Of a stretch of DNA of 64,000 nucleotides, positions 35,431 to 44,938 are shown piece by piece. The notes beneath the pieces were generated by a model. It ran no database searches and was not told where the DNA came from. It saw nothing but the letters and a program-made list of their open reading frames with translations. A program made the translations under genes and the position numbers. Within the stretch, counting starts at the first letter, position 1. Each line of letters starts with the position of its first letter. This DNA is from Fulvivirga ligni. Its GTDB lineage: Bacteria; Bacteroidota; Bacteroidia; Cytophagales; Cyclobacteriaceae. The stretch covers positions 1,097,001 to 1,161,000 of the forward strand of contig NZ_CP089979.1 of assembly GCF_021389935.1 (NCBI RefSeq). The letters are read 5' to 3'.

Positions 35431-35453
35431 TATGCAGATTCAACGGCATACAA
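35428..35453. promoter_or_regulatory. Candidate operator: perfect 8-bp palindrome over the nrdBA promoter
   Basis: TTGTATGC (35428-35435), 10 nt, GCATACAA (35446-35453). It covers the end of the -7 box and the predicted transcription start, the usual place for a repressor. It does not match the NrdR-box consensus. Confidence 0.5.
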
Positions 35454-35570
35454 GCACGTGACCGTTCTAGATTATCCTTGTAATTTTTAGAACAGAAATT
35501 CGCATTTAATAAAAGAGACCATCAAGGTCATTTTTTAATAACATCAAGTTTTCAACTTAAACGGCAAATA

Positions 35571-36563
35571 ATGAGTGATTTTACAAACACCCAGGAGGAA
35601 CCTATTCTAAAGGAGAACAAAAACAGGTTTGTACTATTTCCTATTCAACATGACGATATATGGGAATTCTACAAAAAATCTGAAGCCAGTTTTTGGACTG
35701 CAGAAGAGATTGATCTGGGTCAGGATTTGAGGGATTGGAACGCCTTAAATGATGGAGAGCGTCACTTTATATCTCATGTATTGGCCTTTTTTGCTGCTAG
35801 CGATGGTATAGTAAATGAAAACCTGGCTGAGAACTTTGTAGCTGAAGTACAATATACTGAAGCCAAGTTCTTTTACGGTTTCCAGATAGCTGTTGAAAAC
35901 ATACACTCAGAAACCTATTCATTATTAATAGACACCTACATAAAAAATCCGCAGGAAAAAGATAAGCTGTTTAACGCAATAGATACCATGGATTGCGTTA
36001 AAAGAAAAGCTGACTGGGCCCTTAGATGGATTGATAAAGGAAGTTTTGCTGAAAGACTTATTGCTTTTGCTGCGGTTGAAGGTATTTTCTTCTCAGGTAG
36101 TTTCTGTTCTATATTCTGGTTAAAGAAAAGAGGTTTAATGCCAGGCCTGAGCTTCTCTAATGAGCTTATCTCTAGAGATGAGGGGCTACACTGCGATTTT
36201 GCCTGTTTACTTTATAATAACCATGTGGTAAACAAGCTGCCTAAAGAAACTGTTATTGAAATCATTAAGGACGCTGTAACCATTGAAAAAGAATTTGTTA
36301 CAGATGCTCTTCCAGTTTCTTTAATAGGGATGAATGCCGAATTGATGTGCCAGTACATCGAGTTTGTGGCAGATAGACTTTTAAATGAGCTTGTAGGTGA
36401 AAAAATTTATGGAGCAAGTAACCCATTTGACTTCATGGAAATGATTTCTCTTCAAGGAAAAACAAACTTTTTCGAGAAAAGAGTGGGAGATTATCAGAAG
36501 GCGGGCGTGATGAAGAAGAATGATGACGATTCCCCTAAATTCTCATTAGACGAAGACTTTTAA
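35571..36563 (+). CDS. nrdB: Ribonucleoside-diphosphate reductase class Ia beta subunit
   Basis: This 330-residue radical-generating subunit carries the di-iron ligands and the tyrosyl radical site in [14 protein letters not shown] (Glu, His and Tyr in the ExxHxxxY pattern). Others are in [17 protein letters not shown] and [11 protein letters not shown]. The radical Tyr is present, so it is not a class Ic type. The C-terminus ends FSLDEDF, the tail that binds NrdA. nrdA follows 39 nt later. The pair makes deoxynucleotides in the cytoplasm. Confidence 0.97.
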   Translation: MSDFTNTQEEPILKENKNRFVLFPIQHDDIWEFYKKSEASFWTAEEIDLGQDLRDWNALNDGERHFISHVLAFFAASDGIVNENLAENFVAEVQYTEAKFFYGFQIAVENIHSETYSLLIDTYIKNPQEKDKLFNAIDTMDCVKRKADWALRWIDKGSFAERLIAFAAVEGIFFSGSFCSIFWLKKRGLMPGLSFSNELISRDEGLHCDFACLLYNNHVVNKLPKETVIEIIKDAVTIEKEFVTDALPVSLIGMNAELMCQYIEFVADRLLNELVGEKIYGASNPFDFMEMISLQGKTNFFEKRVGDYQKAGVMKKNDDDSPKFSLDEDF

Positions 36564-36602
36564 TTTTTTTAAATTTTTAATAACCCATAACCCCCGATTA
36601 AA

Positions 36603-38981
36603 ATGCTAGTAATAAAAAGAGACGGAAGGCGTGAGTCCGTCAAATTTGATAAAGTCACTGCAAGAATTGAAAAACTATGCTACGGCCTTGATATGAATTA
36701 TATTGAGCCGGTAGATATTGCCAAAAAGGTTATTAACGGAATTTATGACGGTGTTACCACTGTAGAGCTAGACAACCTGGCTGCTGAAACAGCTGCGTCT
36801 ATGACTACAAAGCACCCTGATTTTGCTCTTCTTGCTGCAAGAATGGCTATCTCTAATCTTCATAAGGTAACTAGCAAGTCTTTCTCTAATACTATGAAGA
36901 GACTTTACACTTATGTAGATCCTAAAACCGGAGAAAATGCTCCGTTGATATCTAAAGAAGCGTATGGGGTTATTAAGAAAAATGCTGCTTTATTAGATTC
37001 ATCGATAATATACGATCGGGATTTCAACTACGATTATTTCGGGTTTAAAACATTAGAAAGATCTTACCTAATGAAAGTAGAGGGTAAGATTGTGGAAAGA
37101 CCACAGCATATGCTTATGAGGGTGGCTGTAGGTATTCATATGGATGATGTTGATTCTATCATTGAAACCTACAATTTATTAAGTGAAAAATGGTTTACTC
37201 ACGCTACACCAACACTTTTTAACGCAGCTACTCCTAAGCCACAATTATCTTCTTGTTTCCTATTAACTGTACAGGACGATAGTATTGATGGTATTTATGA
37301 TACACTTAAACAATGTGCAAAGATTTCGCAGTCTGCCGGGGGTATTGGTTTAAGTATTCATAACGTAAGAGCTACAGGATCATACATTAAAGGTACAGGT
37401 GGAGTTTCTAACGGTATAGTTCCTATGCTTAGAAACTTTGACATGACTGCCAGATATGTCGATCAGGGTGGTGGTAAGAGAAAAGGAAGTTTTGCCATCT
37501 ACTTAGAGCCATGGCATGCTGATATCTTCGATTTCCTTGATCTTAAGAAAAACCATGGTAAAGAAGAGCTTAGAGCTCGTGACCTTTTCTACGCGCTTTG
37601 GATCTCCGATCTATTCATGAAGAGAGTAGAGAATAACGAAATGTGGTCATTATTCTGCCCTAACGAAGCTCCAGGATTAGCTGATTGCTACGGAGAAGAG
37701 TTTGAAAAGCTTTACTTAAAGTATGAGAAAGAAGAGAAATACAGAAGACAAGTAAAAGCTCAGGACCTATGGTTCGAAATTCTTGAGGCACAAATAGAGA
37801 CTGGTACTCCTTATATGCTATATAAAGATGCTGCCAACAAGAAGTCTAACCAAAAGAACTTAGGTATTATCAAGTCTAGTAACTTGTGTACTGAAATTAT
37901 GGAATACACTGCTCCTGATGAAGTAGCTGTGTGTAACCTGGCTTCAATAGCTCTACCTAAGTTTGTTGCAGAAGATGGTACTTTCGATCATCAGAAGCTA
38001 TATGATATCACAAAGGTGATCACCAAAAACCTGAACAAGGTAATTGATGTGAACTACTACCCTGTGAAAGAAGCTGAGTACTCTAACTTAAGACACAGAC
38101 CTATCGGTATTGGTGTTCAAGGTTTGGCAGATACTTTCTTAATGTTAAAAATGCCTTTTGAATCTGAAGAAGCAAGAGGTCTTAACAAAGACATTCATGA
38201 AACTATCTACTTTGCTGCTATGACTGCTTCTATGGAGCTTTCTAAAGAGCACGGCCCATATGAAACATTCAAAGGATCTCCGGTATCTAAAGGTATCTTC
38301 CAGTTCGATATGTGGGGTGTAACTCCAGACTCTAACCGTTGGGATTGGAATGCATTGAAGCAAGAAGTGAAAAAGAATGGTGTGAGAAACTCATTACTTT
38401 TAGCTCCTATGCCTACAGCTTCTACTTCTCAGATCTTAGGAAACAATGAGTGCTTTGAGCCTTATACTTCTAACATCTACACTAGAAGAACATTATCAGG
38501 AGAGTTCATTGTAGTGAACAAGCACCTAATGAAAGATTTAATTGAAATTGGCCTTTGGGATGATTCAATGAAAAACAGACTGATCGAGGCTAACGGATCA
38601 GTTCAAAATATATCTGAGATTCCTCAAAAAATTAAAGAACGTTATAAAACGGTTTGGGAAATCTCTCAGAAAGCAATTATTGATATGGCTGCAGACAGAG
38701 GAGCATTCATCTGTCAGAGTCAGAGTATGAACGTTCATATTCAAGATCCTAACTTCGGAAAACTTACTTCAATGCACTTCTATGCATGGAAAAAAGGTCT
38801 GAAAACAGGTATGTATTATTTAAGGTCTAAAGCTGCTGCATCAGCTATCCAGTTTACTGTAGATAAGTCTGCCAAGAACGAACCAGTAGCTAGAAATGCT
38901 GAGATTAGCGAAGAGCAAAATCGTGCAGATATGGCCTGTTCACTAGATAACCCTGATGCATGCGAGGCATGTGGAAGTTAA
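36603..38981 (+). CDS. nrdA: Ribonucleoside-diphosphate reductase class Ia alpha subunit
   Basis: This 792-residue catalytic subunit begins with an ATP-cone ([20 protein letters not shown]), so it is allosterically controlled by dATP/ATP. Active-site pieces are visible: Cys in [11 protein letters not shown], the [11 protein letters not shown] loop (Asn, Cys, Glu), [10 protein letters not shown] and the Tyr pair in [12 protein letters not shown]. The C-terminal CEACGS carries the redox Cys pair that swings to the active site. Its operon partner is nrdB, and a terminator follows. Confidence 0.97.
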   Translation: MLVIKRDGRRESVKFDKVTARIEKLCYGLDMNYIEPVDIAKKVINGIYDGVTTVELDNLAAETAASMTTKHPDFALLAARMAISNLHKVTSKSFSNTMKRLYTYVDPKTGENAPLISKEAYGVIKKNAALLDSSIIYDRDFNYDYFGFKTLERSYLMKVEGKIVERPQHMLMRVAVGIHMDDVDSIIETYNLLSEKWFTHATPTLFNAATPKPQLSSCFLLTVQDDSIDGIYDTLKQCAKISQSAGGIGLSIHNVRATGSYIKGTGGVSNGIVPMLRNFDMTARYVDQGGGKRKGSFAIYLEPWHADIFDFLDLKKNHGKEELRARDLFYALWISDLFMKRVENNEMWSLFCPNEAPGLADCYGEEFEKLYLKYEKEEKYRRQVKAQDLWFEILEAQIETGTPYMLYKDAANKKSNQKNLGIIKSSNLCTEIMEYTAPDEVAVCNLASIALPKFVAEDGTFDHQKLYDITKVITKNLNKVIDVNYYPVKEAEYSNLRHRPIGIGVQGLADTFLMLKMPFESEEARGLNKDIHETIYFAAMTASMELSKEHGPYETFKGSPVSKGIFQFDMWGVTPDSNRWDWNALKQEVKKNGVRNSLLLAPMPTASTSQILGNNECFEPYTSNIYTRRTLSGEFIVVNKHLMKDLIEIGLWDDSMKNRLIEANGSVQNISEIPQKIKERYKTVWEISQKAIIDMAADRGAFICQSQSMNVHIQDPNFGKLTSMHFYAWKKGLKTGMYYLRSKAAASAIQFTVDKSAKNEPVARNAEISEEQNRADMACSLDNPDACEACGS

Positions 38982-39000
38982 TTAACTAGTGGTTTGATGA

Positions 39001-39036
39001 AAAAAGTCCCGGTCTTTGCAGGTCGGGACTTTTTTA
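39001..39036 (+). terminator. Rho-independent terminator of nrdBA
   Basis: An 11-bp perfect stem (39001-39011 with 39024-39034) with a 12-nt loop leads into a T-run, 20 nt past the nrdA stop. Confidence 0.85.
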
Positions 39037-39111
39037 TTGCCCAGATTTTACGAACGGTGCCCACTCCTTCTCATCTTTTATTAATTTAGCTTTACGATTA
39101 ACCAAAATGTT

Positions 39112-41292
39112 ATGATGAGAAAATTATTACTGGCCTTCAGTGCGCTGCTCCTGGTAAGCACTGCTTTTGCTCAGAAAGAAATTACCATTGCCGATATTTA
39201 TCAAAAAGGAACCTTCTCGCAAAGAAGTGTTTACGGCATTAACTGGATGAACGATGGCCGCTACTACAGCGCCCAGGAAGGTAATGACATCGTAAAATAT
39301 GATGTAACTACCGGAAATAAAGTGTCTACCATTCTTAATGGAAATGACTTAAGCCCATCTATCAACTTTAGAGGCTATACTTTTAGTGATGCTATGGATA
39401 AAATCCTTCTAATGACTGAGAGGGAGAGCATCTACAGAAGATCATATAAAGCAGAGTTTTATGTATATGATATGAATTCTAAGGAGCTGGTAAAGCTTTC
39501 TAAAAACGGAAAGCAGTCATACGCTACTTTCTCTCCTGACGGTAGTAAGGTAGCCTTTGCCAGAGATAATAACTTGTTTTATGTGACACTCAGCGATATG
39601 AGCGAGGTGCAAATCACTAATGATGGCGAGTTTAACCACATCATTAACGGAAGCACTGACTGGGTTTATGAAGAAGAACTTTCATTTACCAGAGCTTTTG
39701 AATGGTCAGGAAACGGAAAAGAAATTTTCTTCCTTACTTTTGATGAGAGTGGCGTGAAAGAATACAATATGCAGGTTTGGCATAATGGCCAACTTTACCC
39801 TGAGGATTACCGCTTTAAATATCCTAAAGCAGGAGAAGATAACAGTAAAATTAAAGCTCAGATCTATCAGCTAGATAGCAAGAAGCTTACCCCTGTAAAC
39901 CTTAAAGGCGCAGATGAAGAATTTTACATTGCCAGAATTAAGCACACCAAAGATCCGCAGACATTATCTCTCATCAGACTGAACAGATTACAAAATAAAA
40001 TTGATCTGCTTCATTTAAACATGACTGACGGATCAGTAAAAGAAGTGCTATCAGAAAAGTATGACACCTATGTAGATATCGACTTTGTAGATGAGCTTAC
40101 TTACTTACAGGATGGAAAGCGATTCATTTGGGCTAGTGAGAAAGATGGATTCAAGCACCTTTATTTATACTCTACTGATGGCAAACTGATCAACCAGATT
40201 ACTAAAGGAGAGTGGGAAGCACTTTATATCGAAGGTGTGTCTGAAAAAGGCAAAAAAGCCACTGTTTATTATACTTCCAATGAAGGTTCACCACTAGAGA
40301 AATACTTCTACTCTATTGATATTTCAGGAAAAGGAAAGAAAAAACTCACCGAAGCAAAGGGTGTGCACAGCATCAATATGAGTAATGATGAAAAGTATTA
40401 TATCGATTATTACTCAAATTCTACTACTCCACTTGTAGTTACTCTTTTTCAAACTAACGGTAACAAGAAAATTAAGGTATTAGAAGATAATGCCAAGCTG
40501 AAAGAAACTGTAGCTGAGTATCATCTTACCACTAAGGAGTTCTTTACTTATAAAACAGTAGATGGTACTGAACTTAATGGCTACCTATTAAAACCTGAAA
40601 GCTTCGATGCTAGTAAAGAACACCCTGTTTTAATTTTCCAGTATAGCGGCCCTGGTTCTCAAAATGTGTTCAATTCTTGGGATGGTGGCAACTACATTTG
40701 GCATGAAATGCTAACACAAAAAGGCTATATAGTAGCTGTGATCGATACCAGAGGTACTGGCGGTCGTGGTGCTGATTTCAAAAAGATCACTTACAAGCAG
40801 CTTGGGAAGTATGAGGTGCAAGATCACATAGAAGGTGCGAAATACCTTGGAAGCCTGCCTTACATAGATGCCGATAGAATCGGAATTTGGGGCTGGAGTT
40901 ACGGTGGTTATATGAGTTCATTGGCCATACTTAAAGGTAACGATGTATTCAAAGCCGCTATAGCGGTAGCACCAGTAACTAACTGGAGATATTATGACAC
41001 TATCTATACTGAGAGATACATGGATACTCCGCAAAACAATGCATCAGGTTATGATGATAATTCACCAACTACCTATGCAGATCGCCTGGAAGGTAATTTC
41101 TTACTTATCCATGGCACGGGTGATGACAATGTACATTTCCAGAATGCAGTGGCCCTGCAAAATGCATTAATCCGTAATGGAAAGCAGTTTGATTCATTCT
41201 ATTATCCTGACAGAACTCACGGAATTTACAGAGATAATGCTCGTGTGCATTTATTCACTATGATGACTAACTGGATTACAGAAAATCTTTAA
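39112..41292 (+). CDS. Dipeptidyl peptidase IV-type S9 serine peptidase, exported
   Basis: This 726-residue enzyme has a signal peptide (LLLAFSALLLVSTAFAQ), an N-terminal beta-propeller (about 40-470) containing YEEELSFTRAFEWS (the Glu pair that holds the free amino end) and a C-terminal alpha/beta hydrolase. The catalytic Ser (about 596) is in GWSYGGY, Asp in GTGDDNVHFQN and His in PDRTHGIY, the full DPP IV triad. It releases X-Pro or X-Ala dipeptides from peptides in the periplasm or on the surface. A strong terminator follows. Confidence 0.93.
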   Translation: MMRKLLLAFSALLLVSTAFAQKEITIADIYQKGTFSQRSVYGINWMNDGRYYSAQEGNDIVKYDVTTGNKVSTILNGNDLSPSINFRGYTFSDAMDKILLMTERESIYRRSYKAEFYVYDMNSKELVKLSKNGKQSYATFSPDGSKVAFARDNNLFYVTLSDMSEVQITNDGEFNHIINGSTDWVYEEELSFTRAFEWSGNGKEIFFLTFDESGVKEYNMQVWHNGQLYPEDYRFKYPKAGEDNSKIKAQIYQLDSKKLTPVNLKGADEEFYIARIKHTKDPQTLSLIRLNRLQNKIDLLHLNMTDGSVKEVLSEKYDTYVDIDFVDELTYLQDGKRFIWASEKDGFKHLYLYSTDGKLINQITKGEWEALYIEGVSEKGKKATVYYTSNEGSPLEKYFYSIDISGKGKKKLTEAKGVHSINMSNDEKYYIDYYSNSTTPLVVTLFQTNGNKKIKVLEDNAKLKETVAEYHLTTKEFFTYKTVDGTELNGYLLKPESFDASKEHPVLIFQYSGPGSQNVFNSWDGGNYIWHEMLTQKGYIVAVIDTRGTGGRGADFKKITYKQLGKYEVQDHIEGAKYLGSLPYIDADRIGIWGWSYGGYMSSLAILKGNDVFKAAIAVAPVTNWRYYDTIYTERYMDTPQNNASGYDDNSPTTYADRLEGNFLLIHGTGDDNVHFQNAVALQNALIRNGKQFDSFYYPDRTHGIYRDNARVHLFTMMTNWITENL

Positions 41293-41303
41293 TCAAATAA
41301 TAT

Positions 41304-41353
41304 GAAGAGGATGTATCAGAAATAAAGGTTCTGATACATCCTCTTCTTTTTTT
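41304..41353 (+). terminator. Strong terminator between DPP IV and the 2H phosphoesterase
   Basis: A perfect 18-bp stem (41304-41321 with 41329-41346) is followed by seven Ts that end 4 nt before the ATG of the next gene. Confidence 0.92.
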
Positions 41354-41357
41354 CCCT

Positions 41358-41906
41358 ATGGCAGATCTTTCCATATACTTTATTGCCATTATCCCTCCTG
41401 AACCAATAAAGGAGTATGCGCAAGAGTTGAAAGAGTATTTTGCTGCTAATTATAACTCTAAAGCTGCTCTTAAATCCCCGCCGCACATTACGCTACATAT
41501 GCCTTTTAAATGGAAAGAAGAAAAAGAGCATAAACTCTTAGAAGCACTTGATCTAATACCGCCTCAAAATCAAGCATTTGAGCTGACTTTAGAAAATTTT
41601 GGAGCTTTTGAACCCCGAGTAATTTACATGGGAGTAGAAAAAAGTCCTGAATTAGTTTCCCTCTATAAAAGCATTAATGAAGTGATGAAGAAAGAGCTTC
41701 ATATTTTTAATGCTGATTATAAAAATCGTGGCTACCATCCGCACCTTACGCTGGCTTTTAGAGATCTTAAAAAAGCGGTTTTCCCAGAGGCCTGGGAAGA
41801 GTTTAAAAATAGATCTTACCAAGAAAAATTTATGGTAGAAGGCTTTCATTTGCTGAAACACAACGGCAAAAACTGGGATGAATACAAAAAAATATCGCTT
41901 TCTTAA
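41358..41906 (+). CDS. 2'-5' RNA ligase / 2H phosphoesterase family protein
   Basis: This 182-residue protein contains the two HxT/S motifs that define 2H phosphoesterases: HITLHMPF near residue 48 and HPHLTLAF near 128. Family members hydrolyse or join 2',3'-cyclic or 2'-5' RNA ends, and the natural substrate here is unknown. The start codon sits 4 nt after the U-tract of a strong terminator, so expression may depend on read-through or on a promoter inside the DPP IV gene. Confidence 0.85.
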   Translation: MADLSIYFIAIIPPEPIKEYAQELKEYFAANYNSKAALKSPPHITLHMPFKWKEEKEHKLLEALDLIPPQNQAFELTLENFGAFEPRVIYMGVEKSPELVSLYKSINEVMKKELHIFNADYKNRGYHPHLTLAFRDLKKAVFPEAWEEFKNRSYQEKFMVEGFHLLKHNGKNWDEYKKISLS

Positions 41907-42005
41907 AAGTATTGTTACTCTCTGATAATCAGACCGAAACGTATTTATTTTTTATAAAAGTTCAGCTTTAATTCTTATTCTATTCATAGCTATTTCTATA
42001 TTAGT

Positions 42006-42036
42006 ACAATAGTCATGTTTACAAGTTGATTTTTAA
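42006..42036 (+). promoter_or_regulatory. Motif shared by the sigma-factor gene and a nearby beta-barrel gene
   Basis: ACAATAGT (42006-42013) precedes a 21-nt element beginning TGTTTACAAGTT (42016-42036) that recurs at 44282-44302 with one mismatch. It is a candidate promoter recognised by the encoded sigma factor, by inference. Confidence 0.45.
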
Positions 42037-42057
42037 AATCATTAAGGGCAAATAATA

Positions 42058-42624
42058 TTGGAGCCAGGAGACAAGGAGATACTAGAAGGTCTAAAAGAAG
42101 GTAATGAAAAAGTGCTTACTTCTCTGTATAGAGATTACAGAGGAGAATTTCTTCATTGGAGCTATAAGAACCTTAGCTTGTCAGAAGATGAGGCGGCTGA
42201 TGTTTTTCAGGATGCCGTTGTCACCTTTTACTATAATGCTAAGAGTGGAAAAGTAACTGAACTACAAAGCTCTGCGAAAACCTACCTTTTTGCGATCGGT
42301 AAAAATCTGGCTCTAAAGAAACTAAAACGTGACTCGCGAATGGTAACAACTGATCACACCATCCAAGGGGGCCAGGAGCAAAAGTATGAACGAGATATTT
42401 TTGAAGCTTCTGAAAGACAAAAAATAGTGGCCGATATGATTAAGAGTATGGGCGAACCATGTAAGTCTATTCTCAGAATGTTTTACTTTGACCGGTATAC
42501 TATGGATTCTATTGCCTCCCGTCTGGACTACAAGAATGAACATGTAGTAAAGTCTCAAAAGCTACGATGCTTTAACCAGCTAAAGAAAATGATTACTGAA
42601 AGATTTGACGTGGAGGACCTATGA
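42058..42624 (+). CDS. Sigma-70 family (ECF-like) RNA polymerase sigma factor
   Basis: This 188-residue sigma factor has region 2 (DYRGEFLHWSYKNLSLSEDEAADVFQDAVV, -10 recognition) and region 4 (MGEPCKSILRMFYFDRYTMDSIASRLDYKNEHVVKSQKL). The only usable start is TTG at 42058: a stop lies 12 nt upstream in frame and no ATG precedes residue about 95. A rare start implies low synthesis. It overlaps the next gene by ATGA, a layout typical of sigma/anti-sigma pairs. It lacks extra domains, so regulation probably comes from the membrane partner. Confidence 0.9.
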   Translation: MEPGDKEILEGLKEGNEKVLTSLYRDYRGEFLHWSYKNLSLSEDEAADVFQDAVVTFYYNAKSGKVTELQSSAKTYLFAIGKNLALKKLKRDSRMVTTDHTIQGGQEQKYERDIFEASERQKIVADMIKSMGEPCKSILRMFYFDRYTMDSIASRLDYKNEHVVKSQKLRCFNQLKKMITERFDVEDL

Positions 42625-43349
42625 GCATGGAGAAGAACTATAATGACCAAATCGATCAGTATCTCAGAGGCGAACTTTCGTCTGAGGATGAAAGCGCTTT
42701 TTTAGCAGAGGTAAACTCATCAGCAGAGCTAAAATCTGAACTTGAATTAGCTCAGGATATTCAAAAAGGGATAGAGTTAGATGCTCTTTATTCGGCCAAA
42801 TCTTTATTGGCAGCTGAAGAGGTAAAACTAAAAAAGCCTGAGGCTCCATCATCATCGTCTAACAACTGGTGGTGGAAGGCTGCAGCTTCTCTTGTGTTAA
42901 TCTGTAGTGTGCTATATTTCTTTTTAGGACAGTCAGCAGATATGCAGGAGCTTTACAGCCAGAGCTACTCCCCATATCCTAACATAGTTAATCCTGTTAA
43001 TCGCTCGTCATCAGATCAGCCTAAAGATTGGCCTGAAGCTTATGAAGCCAAAAAATATGCACAGGTAATAAATGTGTTAGATGAAAAGCTAAAAGCTGAC
43101 CCTGATAGCGACGTATACCTATTCTACCTGGCACAATCGCACCTGGCGCTGGGCAGTGCTGATGAGGCCATCACACATCTGGAGAAAATAAAGAGCGATT
43201 CTAAATTTTATGAGCCCGCTCAATGGTACGTGGCACTCTCATATTTAAAGCAAGATAACTCTGATAAAGCAGAAGAGAAGTTAAATCAGATAAAGGACTC
43301 TGATAGTGCCTATGCTATGAGGGCAGAGAAATTGCTGAATTCGCTTTAA
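42621..43349 (+). CDS. Membrane anti-sigma-like protein with C-terminal TPR
   Basis: This 242-residue protein has a cytosolic acidic N-terminus (QIDQYLRGELSSEDESAFLAE, an anti-sigma-like helix pair), one membrane segment (about 86-102, WWWKAAASLVLICSVLYFFLG) and periplasmic TPR helices (VINVLDEKLKADPDSDVYLF, YLAQSHLALGSADEAITHLE). The ATGA overlap with the sigma gene and the topology suggest it binds the sigma factor at the membrane and senses something outside through the TPR. It has no zinc-finger motif. The role is inferred from context. Confidence 0.72.
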   Translation: MSMEKNYNDQIDQYLRGELSSEDESAFLAEVNSSAELKSELELAQDIQKGIELDALYSAKSLLAAEEVKLKKPEAPSSSSNNWWWKAAASLVLICSVLYFFLGQSADMQELYSQSYSPYPNIVNPVNRSSSDQPKDWPEAYEAKKYAQVINVLDEKLKADPDSDVYLFYLAQSHLALGSADEAITHLEKIKSDSKFYEPAQWYVALSYLKQDNSDKAEEKLNQIKDSDSAYAMRAEKLLNSL

Positions 43350-43366
43350 ATTGGTGTGTTATCGTT

Positions 43367-44194
43367 ATGAGGTCATATCAGCTAATTTTATGTTCATTAA
43401 TTTTATTTATCAACTGTACCGAAGCTGATAAAAAGAAACCCCGAACTAAGGAAATTGAAGCTGAACAAGAGAAACTAGAGCCGGGCAATAACAAAATATC
43501 AGCGCTAAAATCCCCGGATAATAATTTATTGACCGACTCCATTGCTGAATTATATTCTGGCTTCTGGTTGAATGAGGATTTTTTGCAGCAAGTTGAGCAA
43601 AATAAATCAATATATAGATCAACGGAATTCCAGGGCGTACTCTTCGGATTTACGCTGGATAAGAAAGACCTGTTAACCGGAAAAGCTGGAATCAATGGCT
43701 TTACTGTTCATGAGGGAGGCTTAGGAGCTCCCATAGCCTGGCATGATAAACTACATTGTTTTACAACCTCGGGTGAGGTTGATGAACAAAGTAGTTTACC
43801 GAAAGCTATGGACCTCATATTGTCAGAAACGAATCAGATTGAATTTCAATTCGAGACTGGTGATTCATACTTCTACAGAAAAGTAGAGAGCGAAATTACC
43901 GAATTGCGCAAAATTCTATTTGCCGGATCATATACTGATATTAAAGATTATAATTACCTGTTTCAAGAGGACGGCAGGATTTCAGGGTTTAATAACTTCT
44001 CCAAATATTCGGTGTTGTATGATTTCGGTGAAGGGCTATACTTTGATACGATCATATTAACGAATGATCAAAACAACGAAGAATTGCTTTATCACTATAG
44101 GATTTCAAATGACACACTTAGATTATATGAAATTACTGGTGAGCTTCCTCAATATGCCATTGGTGAGTTGAAGTTTGAATTAGTGAAGGAATAA
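43367..44194 (+). CDS. Predicted lipoprotein of the sigma operon
   Basis: This 275-residue protein has a lipoprotein signal (LILCSLILFINCTEADKKK, Cys near residue 18). The mature region is beta-rich with no family I recognise; it contains FTVHEGGLGAPIAWHD near the middle. It follows the anti-sigma gene by 17 nt, so all three are probably one transcript. A sensor or target role in the sigma pathway is possible but unproven. Confidence 0.6.
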   Translation: MRSYQLILCSLILFINCTEADKKKPRTKEIEAEQEKLEPGNNKISALKSPDNNLLTDSIAELYSGFWLNEDFLQQVEQNKSIYRSTEFQGVLFGFTLDKKDLLTGKAGINGFTVHEGGLGAPIAWHDKLHCFTTSGEVDEQSSLPKAMDLILSETNQIEFQFETGDSYFYRKVESEITELRKILFAGSYTDIKDYNYLFQEDGRISGFNNFSKYSVLYDFGEGLYFDTIILTNDQNNEELLYHYRISNDTLRLYEITGELPQYAIGELKFELVKE

Positions 44195-44255
44195 TTTTTC
44201 AAATTCCACTACTTAAAACTTAAATTCGTTTATATAAATAATAAGCTACCCATAG

Positions 44256-44302
44256 ACAATAGTTACCTTTCTTAAGTAGTGTGTTTACAAGTTAATTTTT
44301 AA
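44256..44302 (+). promoter_or_regulatory. Second copy of the sigma-operon motif
   Basis: ACAATAGT (44256-44263) and, further on, the 21-nt element beginning TGTTTACAAGTT (44282-44302) repeat the pattern at 42006-42036. It ends 60 nt before the beta-barrel start codon. Confidence 0.45.
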
Positions 44303-44362
44303 TGGAATGAAGGCCAAAACTCACCAAGAGGAGTTCATCATTCTTTTAAAAATTAACCTATA

Positions 44363-44869
44363 ATGAAAAAACAGATTTTTACCCTTTTTGTAATTCTCGC
44401 TGCCTTTACCTTCATCAATCAAGAGGCGAAAGCGCAAATAAGAGCAGGTGCACAGCTCGTGTATGGTACTGAGGCCGAATCTCCTGGTCTTGGATTAAAT
44501 GGAGAATACCAGTTTACTGAGAGCTGGGCTGCCAGCGTAAGTTTTAATTACTTTTTCCCAAGAGACCTTGGCTACTATGACCTTAAATGGTTTGAAGTAA
44601 ACTTGAATGCTCAGTATCATTTTGATGTGGAAACCGTAAAGCCATACGCTCTGGCTGGGCTTAACATTACTACCATATCTCTGCCATATAATTACTATGA
44701 TGTATACGGATCTAATAGTTCAAATACAGAGATTGGTCTTAACCTGGGTGCAGGAGCTAATATTGATTTGGGTAGTAAATTTATGCCTTTTGCAGAGCTT
44801 AGATATGTAATCAGCGATGCTGACCAGCTGGTGTTGGGGGCAGGTGTTAAATATATTATTAAAGAATAA
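44363..44869 (+). CDS. Small outer-membrane beta-barrel protein
   Basis: This 168-residue protein has a signal peptide (MKKQIFTLFVILAAFTFIN through EAKAQ). The mature part is a short barrel with alternating strands and aromatic girdles (SWAASVSFNYFFPRDL, FEVNLNAQYHF, MPFAELRYVIS) and a final strand ending VLGAGVKYIIKE. It resembles the OmpW/opacity-type small barrels. It lies behind the second copy of the sigma-operon motif, so it may be a target of that sigma factor. Confidence 0.82.
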   Translation: MKKQIFTLFVILAAFTFINQEAKAQIRAGAQLVYGTEAESPGLGLNGEYQFTESWAASVSFNYFFPRDLGYYDLKWFEVNLNAQYHFDVETVKPYALAGLNITTISLPYNYYDVYGSNSSNTEIGLNLGAGANIDLGSKFMPFAELRYVISDADQLVLGAGVKYIIKE

Positions 44870-44882
44870 TAGTTAGAATGTA

Positions 44883-44938
44883 CTGCCTCAGGTATCACTC
44901 CAAGCCAATTATTTATTCGTAAGCCTGGGGCAGATTTT
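44883..44938 (+). terminator. Possible terminator after the beta-barrel gene
   Basis: A 10-bp stem (44883-44892 with 44924-44933, one G-U) with a 31-nt loop and ATTTT after it lies 13 nt past the stop. The long loop and short T-run make it weak. Confidence 0.4.

Noticed and set aside
35212-35570. Possible replication origin because of DnaA boxes
   Set aside because: Only one exact and one near box are present, there is no box cluster or obvious unwinding repeats, and dnaA or other origin-linked genes are absent. Regulation of nrdBA explains it better.
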